NCBI GenBank assembly: GCA_963841995.1
Contig: CAWJEX010000011.1
Location: 1 to 64,000, forward strand
Origin: DATDPM01 sp963841995
GTDB taxonomy: Bacteria > Pseudomonadota > Alphaproteobacteria > DATDPM01
Direction: 5' to 3'
Length of the DNA: 64,000 nt
Shown: positions 37,957 to 47,010 of the stretch, piece by piece
Layout of the letters: each line of letters starts with the position of its first letter
Numbering within the stretch: the stretch's first letter is position 1
The notes under the pieces: model-generated
Told to the model about the DNA's origin: nothing
Database searches by the model: none
What the model saw: only the letters and a program-made list of their open reading frames with translations
Position numbers and translations under genes: made by a program

Positions 37957-38042
37957 ATCGCCGCCGAGATCAGGGCCGGGATATGAGGGGTCGCTTCATT
38001 GACGAAGCCCGCCTGCACGTCGATGATAAAAAGAACGGCCAT
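37953..38042 (-). pseudogene. Remnant of an isochorismatase-family hydrolase
   Basis: A 29-codon reading frame between mutS and glnD, MAVLFIIDVQAGFVNEATPH and nine further residues, reproduces the N terminus of isochorismatase/cysteine hydrolases, including the catalytic Asp in IDVQ and the GFVNE-x-T-x-H-x-P pattern. It then meets TAG just as it runs into the mutS 3' end. The remaining ~160 residues, with the catalytic Lys and Cys, are gone. This is a short relic of a deleted convergent gene; no function is expected. Confidence 0.7.
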
Positions 38043-38130
38043 TTTCCGGCTCTTCAAGCCCTCGCAGTCGAGCCCGGGTTGGGCGGCGGAAGACTTGCAA
38101 TCCCGGGACGATAAGCGCATTTCATAGAAA

Positions 38131-41028
38131 ATGATCCCCCATCAGCGCCGTATCATCGACCGCCGCGCGCTTGCGGCAAAAGTATCCGCCTTGGCGCCGG
38201 AGCAGAGTGACGCGCAGCACCGTCAGCTGGTCGAGCTGTTGAAGGATACGATGGCGGCCGGCCGCGACGAACTGCACCGGCAATTCGAGCGCGGCGCATC
38301 GGGAACCGAGGTCGTGCACGGTCTCGCCTTCCTCGTCGATCAGATCATCCGGACCATTTTCGAATTCGCCGAGACCGCGGTTTTTCCGGCGGCGCCCGCC
38401 GTGGCCGACCACAAACCGAACAAAAAGGCGGCCAAAGCCGAGAAGGATGACAGTGCCGGCAGCGACCGCATCGCTCTGGTTGCGGTCGGCGGCTATGGGC
38501 GCGGGGAGCTTGCCCCGTTCTCCGATGTTGACCTGCTCTTTCTTGTTCCCGAGCAACCGCCGGCAAGAACCGAAAAGATCGTCGAATACGTGCTCTATCT
38601 TCTGTGGGATCTGGGTCTCAAGGTCGGGCATGCGACCCGCTCGGTTGACGAATCCCTGCGACGCGCCAAAGCGGATCAGACCATTCTCACGACCTTGCTC
38701 GAATCCCGCTACATATGCGGCGACGAAGGTCTGTATGCGGATCTCAAGAAGCGCTTTCAAGAAAAAATCTTGGGGAGCGGCGGTCTTGCTTATGTCAAAG
38801 CGAAATTGACGGAGCGCAATGAGCGCCATGTGCATCTCGGCGATTCCCGTTATGTCCTCGAACCCAATGTGAAGGACGGCAAAGGCGGCCTGCGCGATCT
38901 ACACACGCTGTTTTGGATCGCCAAGTATTTTTACCGAGTTGAGGCGGTGGAAGATCTCGTCAAACGCGGCGTTCTCACTGCGAGAGAAGCCGACGATTTC
39001 GCCAAGGCGCAGAATTTCCTGTGGACGCTCCGCTGCCATATTCATTACCTGACCGGCCGTCCCGAAGAGCGACTCACCTTCGATCTGCAGCCCGATATCG
39101 GGCGGCGCATGGGTTACACCGATCATGTCGGCGCTCTGGGTGTCGAACGGTTCATGAAGCACTATTTTCTGGTCGCCAAGGAAGTCGGCGACCTGACGCG
39201 GATCTTCTGCGCCGCGATCGATTCCGAAAGCCGCAAGCCGCGCCGGTTCTCGCTGAAAAAGCTGACGCTGCGCAAGCATCTGCCGACCGGCTTCACGGTG
39301 GACGGAAAGCGCCTGACCGTAACGCGTGACGGAGTCTTCGCCGACAATCCGGTGAATCTTCTGAGGCTCTTTTATCTCGCCCAATCCTTTAACCTTGATA
39401 TCCATCCGAAGGCGCTGCGTTTGGTGACCCGGAGTCTCCGCCTCATCGATTCGAAGCTGCGGGAAAACCCCGAGGCGAATGGTCTGTTCTTGGAGATGTT
39501 GACGGCGGAAAAGAAGGATCCGGAAGAGGCGCTGAAACGCATGAATGAAGCCGGCGTGCTCGGCCGCTTCGTTCCGGATTTCGGGCGGGTCGTCGCGCAA
39601 ATGCAGCACGACATGTATCACGTCTATACGGTGGACGAGCATACGATCCGCGCCATTGGAATCTTGCACGCGATCGATCGCGGCGATCTGACCGCCCAGC
39701 ATCCGCTCTCGAGCCAGGTGATCAGCAAGATCCAATCGCGGCGGGTGCTCTATATGGCCGTTCTCTTGCACGACATCGCCAAGGGCCGCGGCGGCGATCA
39801 TTCCGCGCTGGGCGCCGAAGTCGCGCAAAAACTATGTCCGCGCGTCGGCATGAGCGAAGAGGAGACCGAAACGGTGGCCTGGTTGGTGCGCTATCATTTG
39901 TTGATGAGCACCACCGCGCAGCGCCGCGATATTCACGACGATCAAACGGTGACGGACTTTACCGACATCGTGCAATCGGCAGAACGCTTGCGACTGCTCC
40001 TCGTTTTGACGGTCGTCGATATGAAGGCGACCGGGCCCACCGTTTGGAACGAATGGAAAGCCGCTTTGCTGCGCGAACTTTATTTCAGCAGCGAGGATCG
40101 GCTTTCCGGCGGCGTCTCGGCGGAACGCAAACAAGCGCGTGTCGCCGCCGCCAAGGCCGCTCTGCGCAAGGAACTGTCGGCTTGGACCGAAACGGAATTC
40201 AAGGCCTTCGAGAAGTTGGGCTATGTCGATTACTGGCTCGGCTTGGACGCCAAGACGCAAGCCCGTCACGCCCATTTGGTCCGGGCCGCGGAACGGGAGA
40301 AGCGGCCGTTCACGATCGGCACGCGAGTCGATCCGACGCGCGGCGCCACCGAGCTCACGATCTATACCGGCGACCACGCTGGGTTGTTCTCGACGATTGC
40401 GGGGGCGATCGCGGTCAGCGGCGGCAATATCGTCGACGCCAAGATTTTCACGATGACCAATGGCATGGCTCTCGACAGCTTCTGGATTCAAGACACGCTG
40501 GCCTTCGGCATGGAAACCGGCGGCGGGCCCTTTGAAGGCAGAGACCGCCTGGAGGCCCTAGAATCCGCGATCGCCAACGCGCTCGGCGGCAAAAAGATGC
40601 TGCGGCAGGAATTGGCCGCCCGGGCGCCGCGCCTTCCCAGCCGGACCCGGGTTTTCAAAGTGGCGCCGCGCGCGCTCATCGACAACAAAGCGAGCGGAAC
40701 CCATACGGTGATCGAAGTGAACGGCCGTGACCGTCCCGGCCTGCTTTACGAATTGACGCGTACGCTGACCGATCTCGGCTTGCAGATCTCGAGCGCTAAG
40801 ATCGCGACCTACGGCGAAAAGGTCGTGGACGTTTTCTACGTGAAGGACGTCTTCGGCGATAAGATCGAAAGCAAGACCAAGCTCGATCGGTTTCGCGACG
40901 CCATGCTTGCCGTGCTCGCCGATCCGGATACCGAATCACCCGCGGCAGCGCCGCCTCGCGAATTGCGCTCGCGCCGCCGTTCGCGCGGCTCCGTCGGACG
41001 GAATTCGCATCGCGCCGCCGCACGGTAA
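38131..41028 (+). CDS. glnD: Bifunctional PII uridylyltransferase/UR GlnD
   Basis: Nitrogen sensor of 965 residues that uridylylates PII proteins under low glutamine and reverses this when glutamine is high. Nucleotidyltransferase motif GGYGRGELAPFSDVDLLFL, a GlnD linker, the HD domain for deuridylylation (VLLHDIAKGRGGDHSALGA) and two ACT domains (GDHAGLFSTIAGAIAVSGG; GRDRPGLLYELTRTLTDLG) that bind glutamine. An ~45-residue Ala/Lys-rich insertion (PAVADHKPNKKAAKAEKDD) precedes the nucleotidyltransferase motif. It is intact, and the gene starts 88 bases past the hydrolase relic. Confidence 0.97.
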   Translation: MIPHQRRIIDRRALAAKVSALAPEQSDAQHRQLVELLKDTMAAGRDELHRQFERGASGTEVVHGLAFLVDQIIRTIFEFAETAVFPAAPAVADHKPNKKAAKAEKDDSAGSDRIALVAVGGYGRGELAPFSDVDLLFLVPEQPPARTEKIVEYVLYLLWDLGLKVGHATRSVDESLRRAKADQTILTTLLESRYICGDEGLYADLKKRFQEKILGSGGLAYVKAKLTERNERHVHLGDSRYVLEPNVKDGKGGLRDLHTLFWIAKYFYRVEAVEDLVKRGVLTAREADDFAKAQNFLWTLRCHIHYLTGRPEERLTFDLQPDIGRRMGYTDHVGALGVERFMKHYFLVAKEVGDLTRIFCAAIDSESRKPRRFSLKKLTLRKHLPTGFTVDGKRLTVTRDGVFADNPVNLLRLFYLAQSFNLDIHPKALRLVTRSLRLIDSKLRENPEANGLFLEMLTAEKKDPEEALKRMNEAGVLGRFVPDFGRVVAQMQHDMYHVYTVDEHTIRAIGILHAIDRGDLTAQHPLSSQVISKIQSRRVLYMAVLLHDIAKGRGGDHSALGAEVAQKLCPRVGMSEEETETVAWLVRYHLLMSTTAQRRDIHDDQTVTDFTDIVQSAERLRLLLVLTVVDMKATGPTVWNEWKAALLRELYFSSEDRLSGGVSAERKQARVAAAKAALRKELSAWTETEFKAFEKLGYVDYWLGLDAKTQARHAHLVRAAEREKRPFTIGTRVDPTRGATELTIYTGDHAGLFSTIAGAIAVSGGNIVDAKIFTMTNGMALDSFWIQDTLAFGMETGGGPFEGRDRLEALESAIANALGGKKMLRQELAARAPRLPSRTRVFKVAPRALIDNKASGTHTVIEVNGRDRPGLLYELTRTLTDLGLQISSAKIATYGEKVVDVFYVKDVFGDKIESKTKLDRFRDAMLAVLADPDTESPAAAPPRELRSRRRSRGSVGRNSHRAAAR

Positions 41029-41039
41029 GCTGCGTCGCC

Positions 41040-42628
41040 ATGCCGGTTCTGCGGGCGATCGCAACAGTGGGCGGATCGACCCTTGTCAGCCGGGTTCTCG
41101 GTTATCTCCGCGATGTCCTGATCGCGGCAAGTTTGGGCGCCGGACCGGTCGCCGACGCCTTTTTCGTCGCCTTCAAATTTCCGAATTTCTTCCGCCGGCT
41201 TTTTGCCGAAGGCGCGTTCAATGTTGCCTCCGTGCCGATATTCGCCGGCAAGCTCGCAACCGAAGGCCGACTTCTTGCCTTTCAATTCGCCGAAGATGCC
41301 GGGGGAGTCCTTTTCCTCTCGTTGCTGACCCTGGTAGTCACCGTCGAGATTTTGGCGCCTTGGCTTCTCTATGGCTTGGCGCCGGGCTTTGTCGGCGACC
41401 CGGTCCGATATCCGCTCGCGGTCGATTTTCTCCGCGTGACCTTTCCCTATCTTCTGTTCATCGCGCTGGCCGCCCTTCAGGGCGGCATTTTGAATTCCCT
41501 CGACCGCTTCGCGGCACAAGCGGCTGCCCCCATCTTGCTCAATCTCTGCATGATCTCCGCCATTCTCCTCTATGCGCCGCTGAAGGACGAACTGGGTTGG
41601 ACGACGATGGGCCATGCCTTGTCCTGGGGCGTTGCCACAGCCGGGGTCGCGCAATTCCTCTTTTTATTGGCGGTGTGCCGGAGTGTTGGCGTCCGTTTGC
41701 GGTTTCGCCGGCCACGCCTAAGCCCCGAATTGAAAGAGCTCCTGAAACGGATCGTGCCGGGCGCGATCGGCGCGGGAGCAATTCAGGTCAATCTTGTTAT
41801 CGGCATCATCATCGCCCCGCTGCTTCCTACCGGCTCGATCGCCGATCTCTATTATGCGGAATGAGTAGCCCAGCTTCCCGTCGGCGTCATCGGCGCTGCG
41901 GTCGGAACCGCGCTGTTGCCGCTGCTGTCGCGCCAGCTGCATAGAGGCGATATCGAAGCCGGGCGGGAAAGCCAGAACCGCGCCGTCGAATTTGCCTTGC
42001 TCCTAACTTTGCCGGCGGCCCTTGCTTTGGCGGCGTTGGCGGAACCGATCGTTTCCGTGTTGTTCGAGCGCGGCGCCTTTGGCGCCGGGGACGCGCGGAC
42101 TACGGCGAACGTGCTTGCCGCTTTCTCGCTCGGTCGTCCGGCTTTCGTTCTTGCCGAGGTCTTGGCCCCGGGTTTTTTTGCCCGCGGCGATACCGCAACA
42201 CCGGTCAAGGTCGCGGCTATCTCGGCTGCGGCCAATCTGATCCTGGCCCTTCTTCTGATGATCCCATTTCGCGCCATCCGGATCGCGTTCGCGGCTAGCG
42301 CCTCGGCCTGGCTCAATGCTGCGTTTCTATTTGGCTCCTTGGCGCGCCGCGGATTTAAACCGGATGCCCGATTGAAAGGCCGCAGCTTTCGTATTGTCCT
42401 CGCTTCGGCCGGGATGCTGGCGGTTATCGCCGTGCTGGCAGAAATATTGCTGCCCCGGCTTAGCGGCTCGGCGATACTTCGCGCAGCGGGGCTCGGCGTT
42501 CTCATCGCAAGCGGGCTCCTTCTTTTGCCGGTTTGGCCGAGGTCTTGGGTGCGGCGCGGTTTGCCGAGTTGCGCCAGGCCATAACCAAGGCTCCCGCTCG
42601 TGCTCCGGCCGGCGAGCCCGGCGCTTGA
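41040..42628 (+). pseudogene. murJ: Lipid II flippase MurJ, internal stop and 3' frameshift
   Basis: MOP-family membrane protein that flips lipid II; 14 helices expected. The first part is clean (GGSTLVSRVLGYLRDVLIA; FPNFFRRLFAEGAFN). Codon 275 is TGA (41862-41864) in YYAE-stop-VAQLPVGVIG, where Arg (CGA) is usual, so a single C-to-T explains it. The same frame resumes cleanly. Near 42520-42528 (CTTCTTTTGCC) one T seems missing: the expected FAGLAEVLGAARFAELRQ is in another frame, ending at 42628. MurJ is essential in most bacteria, so both defects are likely base-call errors. Confidence 0.9.
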
Positions 42629-42697
42629 CCGCGGACGGCCAAGCGGGGATAACAGCCTCCCGCCGCGAGAAAATGCGGCCGTGACAAGTCCCCGGCG

Positions 42698-43696
42698 ATG
42701 AACCGCATCTTTTCGGGCGTACAGCCCACCGGCAATCTCCATCTCGGCAATTACCTGGGCGCCATCCGCAACTGGGTGGCGCTGCAGAACGAGTTCGAGT
42801 GCATTTTCTGCATCGTCGATCTCCACGCCATCACCATGCCCCAAGACCCCGAGGCCTTGCGCCGCCACACCCGCGAGGTCACGGCCGCCTATATTGCCGC
42901 CGGCATCGATCCGAAGCGCTGCATCATCTTCAATCAGAGCCAGGTGCCGGCCCATAGCGAGCTCGCCTGGCTTCTCGGTTGCATCACGCCGCTGGGCTGG
43001 CTGAACCGCATGACCCAATTCAAGGAAAAGGCGGGCAAGGAGCGGGAAAACGCCGGGCTGGGGCTTTATGCCTATCCGGTGCTGATGGCGGCGGACATCC
43101 TCGTCTATAAGGCGACTCATGTCCCGGTGGGCGAGGATCAAAAGCAGCATTTGGAGCTTTCCCGCGATATCGCCGGCGCCTTCAACCGGCGCTATGGCCA
43201 GGAATACTTCCCGCTGCCCGAGCCGCAAATCCTTGGCGAGGCGACCCGCGTCATGAGCCTTCGCGACGGCACCGCGAAGATGAGCAAATCGGATGCCTCG
43301 GACAATTCGCGCATCAACATGACCGACGATGCGGAGGCGATCGAGCGCAAGATCCGCAAGGCCAAGACCGACCCTCATCCGCTCCCCGATACTCTGGAAG
43401 CTTTGGACGCGCGGCCAGAAGCCTCGAATCTCATCGGCATTTACGCCGCACTTGCCGGAACCACGAAGGTCAACGCTCTGGCCCAGTTCGCCAATGCCCA
43501 GTTCTCGACCTTCAAAGGGGAACTGGCCCAGCTTGCGGTCGAGAAGCTCGGGCGCATCGGGGGCGAAATGAAGCGCCTTCAGGCGGACCAGGCCTATATC
43601 GACCGCACACTGCGCGAGGGGGCAGAGCGCGCCAACGCGATTGCCGAGAAAACTCTGGCGGAAATCCAGGACATCATCGGTCTGCTCCGGCCGTAA
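42698..43696 (+). CDS. trpS: Tryptophanyl-tRNA synthetase
   Basis: Class I aminoacyl-tRNA synthetase, 332 residues. HIGH-type motif GNLHLGNY in the N-terminal Rossmann fold, VDLHAIT, and the KMSKS loop as KMSKSDASDNS. Length is normal for bacterial TrpRS. Directly follows murJ as in many alphaproteobacteria. A 151-base gap with no clear feature separates it from the TauE gene. Confidence 0.97.
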   Translation: MNRIFSGVQPTGNLHLGNYLGAIRNWVALQNEFECIFCIVDLHAITMPQDPEALRRHTREVTAAYIAAGIDPKRCIIFNQSQVPAHSELAWLLGCITPLGWLNRMTQFKEKAGKERENAGLGLYAYPVLMAADILVYKATHVPVGEDQKQHLELSRDIAGAFNRRYGQEYFPLPEPQILGEATRVMSLRDGTAKMSKSDASDNSRINMTDDAEAIERKIRKAKTDPHPLPDTLEALDARPEASNLIGIYAALAGTTKVNALAQFANAQFSTFKGELAQLAVEKLGRIGGEMKRLQADQAYIDRTLREGAERANAIAEKTLAEIQDIIGLLRP

Positions 43697-43847
43697 CCCC
43701 CCGCACGAATCGCAGCCCGTTCTTTTCCGTCCTTCGTTTCTGTGTAATGAATGACGGAATCGCCTCTCGTCATTCGCCCATGAGCGTCGTTTTGCCTCAA
43801 GACAGGCTCGCGAAAAACAAACTCGTGCAAACCCGAAAGGCTTGCTG

Positions 43848-44765
43848 ATGCAGGTCTATCTCCCCATCGCCGAACTCTCGGTTGATATTTTCCTATTGCT
43901 GGCGATGGGCGCCGCGGTCGGGTTCGTGTCCAGCCTGTTCGGAGTCGGCGGCGGGTTCCTGGTCACGCCGTTGCTGATCTTTATCGGTATCCCGCCGACG
44001 GTTGCGGTCGCAACACAGGTCAATCAGGTGGTCGGCGCATCGCTGTCGGGAGCCATCGCCCATTGGCACCGGGGCAATATCGATTTCAAGATGGGCGCGG
44101 TCTTGATGGTCGGGACGCTGGCGGGTTCGACCGCGGGCGTGTGGCTGTTCGCTGTGCTGCGCAAGCTCGGCCAAATCGATCTCGTCATCGTCCTGATGTA
44201 CATCGTCTTCCTCGGCGGCATCGCGACGTTGATGATTTCCGAGATCGTGCGCGCGATCATGCGCGAAAGGCGCAACCCCGGCCAGCGATCGAAGCTCCAT
44301 CAGCATACCTGGCTGCACGGCCTGCCCTTTAAAATGCGCTTCCGGAAATCCCAACTCTATATCAGCGCCTTGCTGCCACTGGTGCTTGGCCTGGTGACCG
44401 GGCTGTTGGTGGCGATGATGGGCGTCGGCGGCGGATTTCTTCTCGTGCCGTCGAAGATCTATCTGCTCGGGATGTCCACAACCCTGGCCGTCGGCACGTC
44501 GCTCTTTCAAACGATTTTTGTCGCCATGAACACGACGTTTCTTCAAGCGGTCGAAAATCAGACGGTCGACATCCTCTTGGCCGTCGTGCTGCTTGCCGGC
44601 GGCCTCGCCGGCACGCAAATCGGCGCGCGGATGGGCACCAGGCTCAAGGGCGATCAGCTGCGCTTGCTGTTGGCGCTGATGATTATCGGTGTGTGGATCA
44701 AGCTCGTCTACGACGTCGTCTCGACGCCGGAGAACCTCTATTCGCTGGAGGTTGTCACCAGGTGA
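43848..44765 (+). CDS. TauE/SafE family sulfite/organosulfonate exporter
   Basis: 305 residues with eight or so hydrophobic segments and the paired family motifs GVGGGFLVTPLL and GVGGGFLLVPSKI, one in each half. A ~50-residue cytoplasmic loop rich in Arg/Lys (RAIMRERRNPGQRSKLHQHT) separates the halves. Members export sulfite or sulfoacetate-type anions; substrate here is unknown. ATG 43848 is preferred over TTG 43842 because GAAAGG lies seven bases before it. Its TGA overlaps the start of the TIGR02186 gene, so the two are coupled. Confidence 0.9.
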   Translation: MQVYLPIAELSVDIFLLLAMGAAVGFVSSLFGVGGGFLVTPLLIFIGIPPTVAVATQVNQVVGASLSGAIAHWHRGNIDFKMGAVLMVGTLAGSTAGVWLFAVLRKLGQIDLVIVLMYIVFLGGIATLMISEIVRAIMRERRNPGQRSKLHQHTWLHGLPFKMRFRKSQLYISALLPLVLGLVTGLLVAMMGVGGGFLLVPSKIYLLGMSTTLAVGTSLFQTIFVAMNTTFLQAVENQTVDILLAVVLLAGGLAGTQIGARMGTRLKGDQLRLLLALMIIGVWIKLVYDVVSTPENLYSLEVVTR

Positions 44766-45541
44766 TGTCTATCCGATCCACCGGCGGTCTCACCAAAATC
44801 GCGGCGATCGTCATTCTTGCGGCCGTAGTTTTGACTGCCGTAATTTGGCCGTACGTTGCGAGCGCCGATTATCTGGTGGCCGATCTTTCCAAGCGGCGGA
44901 TCGACATCACGCTTGGGTTTTCCGGAGCCGAGGTGCTGTTGTTCGGGGCGACCGACGGCGGCGGGGACGTGGTCGTGGTCGTGCGCGGGCCCAAACAGCC
45001 GGTGGTCGTCCGCAAGAAAGAGCGCGTTCTCGGAATTTGGGTGAACCACGATTGGATGCGTTTCAACGACGTCCCTGCTTACTATTATGTGGCGAGTTCG
45101 AAGCCGCTGGAGACGATCGCCTCGCAGGCGACGTTTTCCCGAATCGAGGTCGGCTTCGACAGCATTCCGTTGACGCCGTCGGATGCGTCGCTGGGCGCGG
45201 ATGCCGAATCGTTCCGCACGGCGCTCATCCGCGCCAAGGAACGCCAAGGGCTCTATTCGACCGGACCGGGCCAAGTGACCTATATCGGCGGGCGGTTGTT
45301 CCGAACCACGGTCAGTTTTCCGGCGACGGTCGCAACCGGCGCCTACACCGTCGAAGTATTCTTGATTCGCAACGGGAATATTGACAGCGCCCAGCGTTGG
45401 CCGCTTTTCATCACTAAGGTCGGATTGAGCGCCGAAGTTTACGACCGCGCCCATAACAACAGCGCGCTCTATGGGCTGATTGCGATTGCCATCGCCCTAA
45501 TGGCAGGATGGCTGGGGGCGATTGGATTGCGGAAGGCCTAA
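44765..45541 (+). CDS. TIGR02186 family membrane-anchored protein
   Basis: 258 residues with an N-terminal signal/anchor (IAAIVILAAVVLTAVIWPYVASA) and a C-terminal membrane helix (ALYGLIAIAIALMAGWLGAIGL), giving a large periplasmic beta-rich domain (ISTRRIDITLGFSGAEVLLFGAT region, LGIWVNHDWMRF, VPAYYYVASS). This arrangement is the TIGR02186 family, found next to TauE/SafE transporters in alphaproteobacteria. The function is unknown; a periplasmic partner for the exporter is the natural guess. Coupled to TauE upstream, and followed four bases later by a universal stress gene. Confidence 0.85.
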   Translation: MSIRSTGGLTKIAAIVILAAVVLTAVIWPYVASADYLVADLSKRRIDITLGFSGAEVLLFGATDGGGDVVVVVRGPKQPVVVRKKERVLGIWVNHDWMRFNDVPAYYYVASSKPLETIASQATFSRIEVGFDSIPLTPSDASLGADAESFRTALIRAKERQGLYSTGPGQVTYIGGRLFRTTVSFPATVATGAYTVEVFLIRNGNIDSAQRWPLFITKVGLSAEVYDRAHNNSALYGLIAIAIALMAGWLGAIGLRKA

Positions 45542-45545
45542 AGCG

Positions 45546-46028
45546 ATGACATCGGCGCATGACGGCCGCGAACGTGTCTTCCTCACCGTCGTCGACGAGT
45601 TTGAGGAGATGCGCGTCGCATTGCATTACGCGAGTTTGCGCGCCAAAGCGGTCGGCGGCAAAGTGGCGCTGCTTTACGTGATCGAGCCTTCGGATTTCAC
45701 CCAATGGATGGCGATCGAAGATCTCGAAAACGCCGAGCGCCGGGCGGCAGCCGAAACCTTGCTTCAGGATCTCTCGGCCGAGGTTAACAAATGGGCGGGG
45801 AGCATGCCCGTGCTGCATATCCGCGAAGGATCGCGCCGGGACGAATTGCTGGCACTCATCGAAGAGGACCCGAGCATCTCGGTCCTGGTTTTGGCCGCCT
45901 CCACGAAGCCGTCGGGCCCGGGCCCGCTGATCGCCGCACTCACCGGTAAATTCATCAACAAAGTCCGGGTGCCGGTGACCATCGTCCCCGGCAATCTGAC
46001 CGACGCCCAAATTGCCGCCTTAACCTAG
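45546..46028 (+). CDS. Universal stress protein, UspA family
   Basis: 160 residues of the alpha/beta Usp fold: strand ERVFLTVVDEFEEM, helix, strand VALLYVIEPSDF, and the C-terminal nucleotide-loop strand VRVPVTIVPGNLT. The canonical ATP loop G-x2-G-x9-G(S/T) is only partly recognisable (GPGPLIAALTGKFINKV), so nucleotide binding is uncertain. It probably belongs to the TauE/TIGR02186 transcription unit. Confidence 0.88.
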   Translation: MTSAHDGRERVFLTVVDEFEEMRVALHYASLRAKAVGGKVALLYVIEPSDFTQWMAIEDLENAERRAAAETLLQDLSAEVNKWAGSMPVLHIREGSRRDELLALIEEDPSISVLVLAASTKPSGPGPLIAALTGKFINKVRVPVTIVPGNLTDAQIAALT

Positions 46029-46142
46029 GTCAAGCGATATTATCCCTGATTTATCAAGGGTTGAATGGCGGCAAAGCCGTGCCATGTTAGGGCCATGAGG
46101 CCGCTCCATCGGGCGGCGGGAAAGTTACCGTATAGGTGCGTG

Positions 46143-46694
46143 ATGTATATCCAGACCGAACAAACGCCAAATCCGGCCACCCAAAAATTCCTGCCGGGTC
46201 GGGCCGTGCTCGAGCAAGGCACCGCCGATTTTCCGGATGTGGATGCGGCGGCGAAATCGCCGCTGGCCCGGCGCTTGTTCGAAGTCGAAGGAGTCGCCGG
46301 CGTTTTCTTGGGCGCGGATTTCGTCACCGTAACCAAGGCCCCGGAGAAAGATTGGATGGTGCTGAAGCCCCTGGTGCTTCACGCATTGATGGACCATTTC
46401 GTTTCCGGTGCGCCGATTATCGAAGAGGGAGCCGAAGCCCCGGCCGCCGCGGTCGAGGAAGACAGCGAGATCGTCGCCCAGATCAAAGAGCTCCTTGAGA
46501 CGCGGGTGCGCCCGGCGGTCGCCGCCGATGGTGGCGATATCACTTTCGAGGGATTCGAGAACGGGGTGGTTTATTTGAATATGCGGGGCTCCTGCGCCGG
46601 TTGTCCAAGCTCGACCATGACCCTCAAGGCGGGAATCGAGAACATGCTTCGCCATTACATTCCCGAAGTGACCGAGGTTCGCCCGGTTCTTTAA
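46143..46694 (+). CDS. Fe-S cluster scaffold/carrier, NfuA/Nfu type
   Basis: 183 residues. N-terminal Nfu domain (MYIQTEQTPNPATQKFLPGR is the family hallmark) and C-terminal NifU-like domain with the cluster-binding CxxC (GSCAGCPSS). Delivers [4Fe-4S] clusters to apo-enzymes; likely clients here include MiaB and endonuclease III, by inference. ATG 46143 fits the family; the open frame upstream has no homology. Confidence 0.95.
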   Translation: MYIQTEQTPNPATQKFLPGRAVLEQGTADFPDVDAAAKSPLARRLFEVEGVAGVFLGADFVTVTKAPEKDWMVLKPLVLHALMDHFVSGAPIIEEGAEAPAAAVEEDSEIVAQIKELLETRVRPAVAADGGDITFEGFENGVVYLNMRGSCAGCPSSTMTLKAGIENMLRHYIPEVTEVRPVL

Positions 46695-47010
46695 CTTTTG
46701 CCCCGTTTTCTGGGCAACTGACTGATAATAAATAGATTATCCAGCAATGGCCGGGCTTTTTCCCGGTTGTTGCCGTTCTGCCACAATTATCTGGGGATAA
46801 CCTAAAAATGAGGGATTTTTCCGTAAATTCGCCATAATTTTCCGCCAGACTTTAAAAGTATACACCGCAATGTATCGGTTTTGTGGCGCGAAGGCTTGTC
46901 CAGAGCTGCACCGCAACATTAGACTTAACAATCCGTAAAATTTTGCGTCTGATAGACCGGCCTCAGGGACCAGGACCGAGTTTCTTTTGCAACTGCCATG
47001 GAGTTTGGTC
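46695..47010. other. AT-rich intergenic region with RNA-type hairpin
   Basis: 316 bases without a gene and clearly richer in A+T than the surroundings. It holds TTGCCC/GGGCAA (46698-46717), a wobble hairpin at 46744-46773, and AAAAAT-GAGGG-ATTTTT near 46805-46822. No open frame of useful length was seen. It is a candidate for a small RNA or regulated leader. Confidence 0.5.
46744..46773 (+). ncRNA. Possible structured RNA: 12-bp wobble hairpin
   Basis: GCAATGGCCGGG (46744-46755), loop CTTTTT, CCCGGTTGTTGC (46762-46773). All 12 positions pair only if three G-U wobbles are allowed, which works on plus-strand RNA and not on the opposite strand. That polarity suggests selection at the RNA level, as nfuA 3' end, leader of the next gene, or an independent RNA. 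Confidence 0.35.

Noticed and set aside
41862..41864. Stop-codon recoding (TGA as Arg or selenocysteine in murJ, TAA read-through in phoR)
   Set aside because: TGA, TAA and TAG all end intact genes here, no SECIS-like element was seen, and homologues have ordinary Arg or Glu/Gln codons.
46695..47010. Replication origin in the AT-rich gap
   Set aside because: Only isolated TTATCC-like words; no cluster of DnaA boxes and no dnaA, hemE, parA or gidA nearby.
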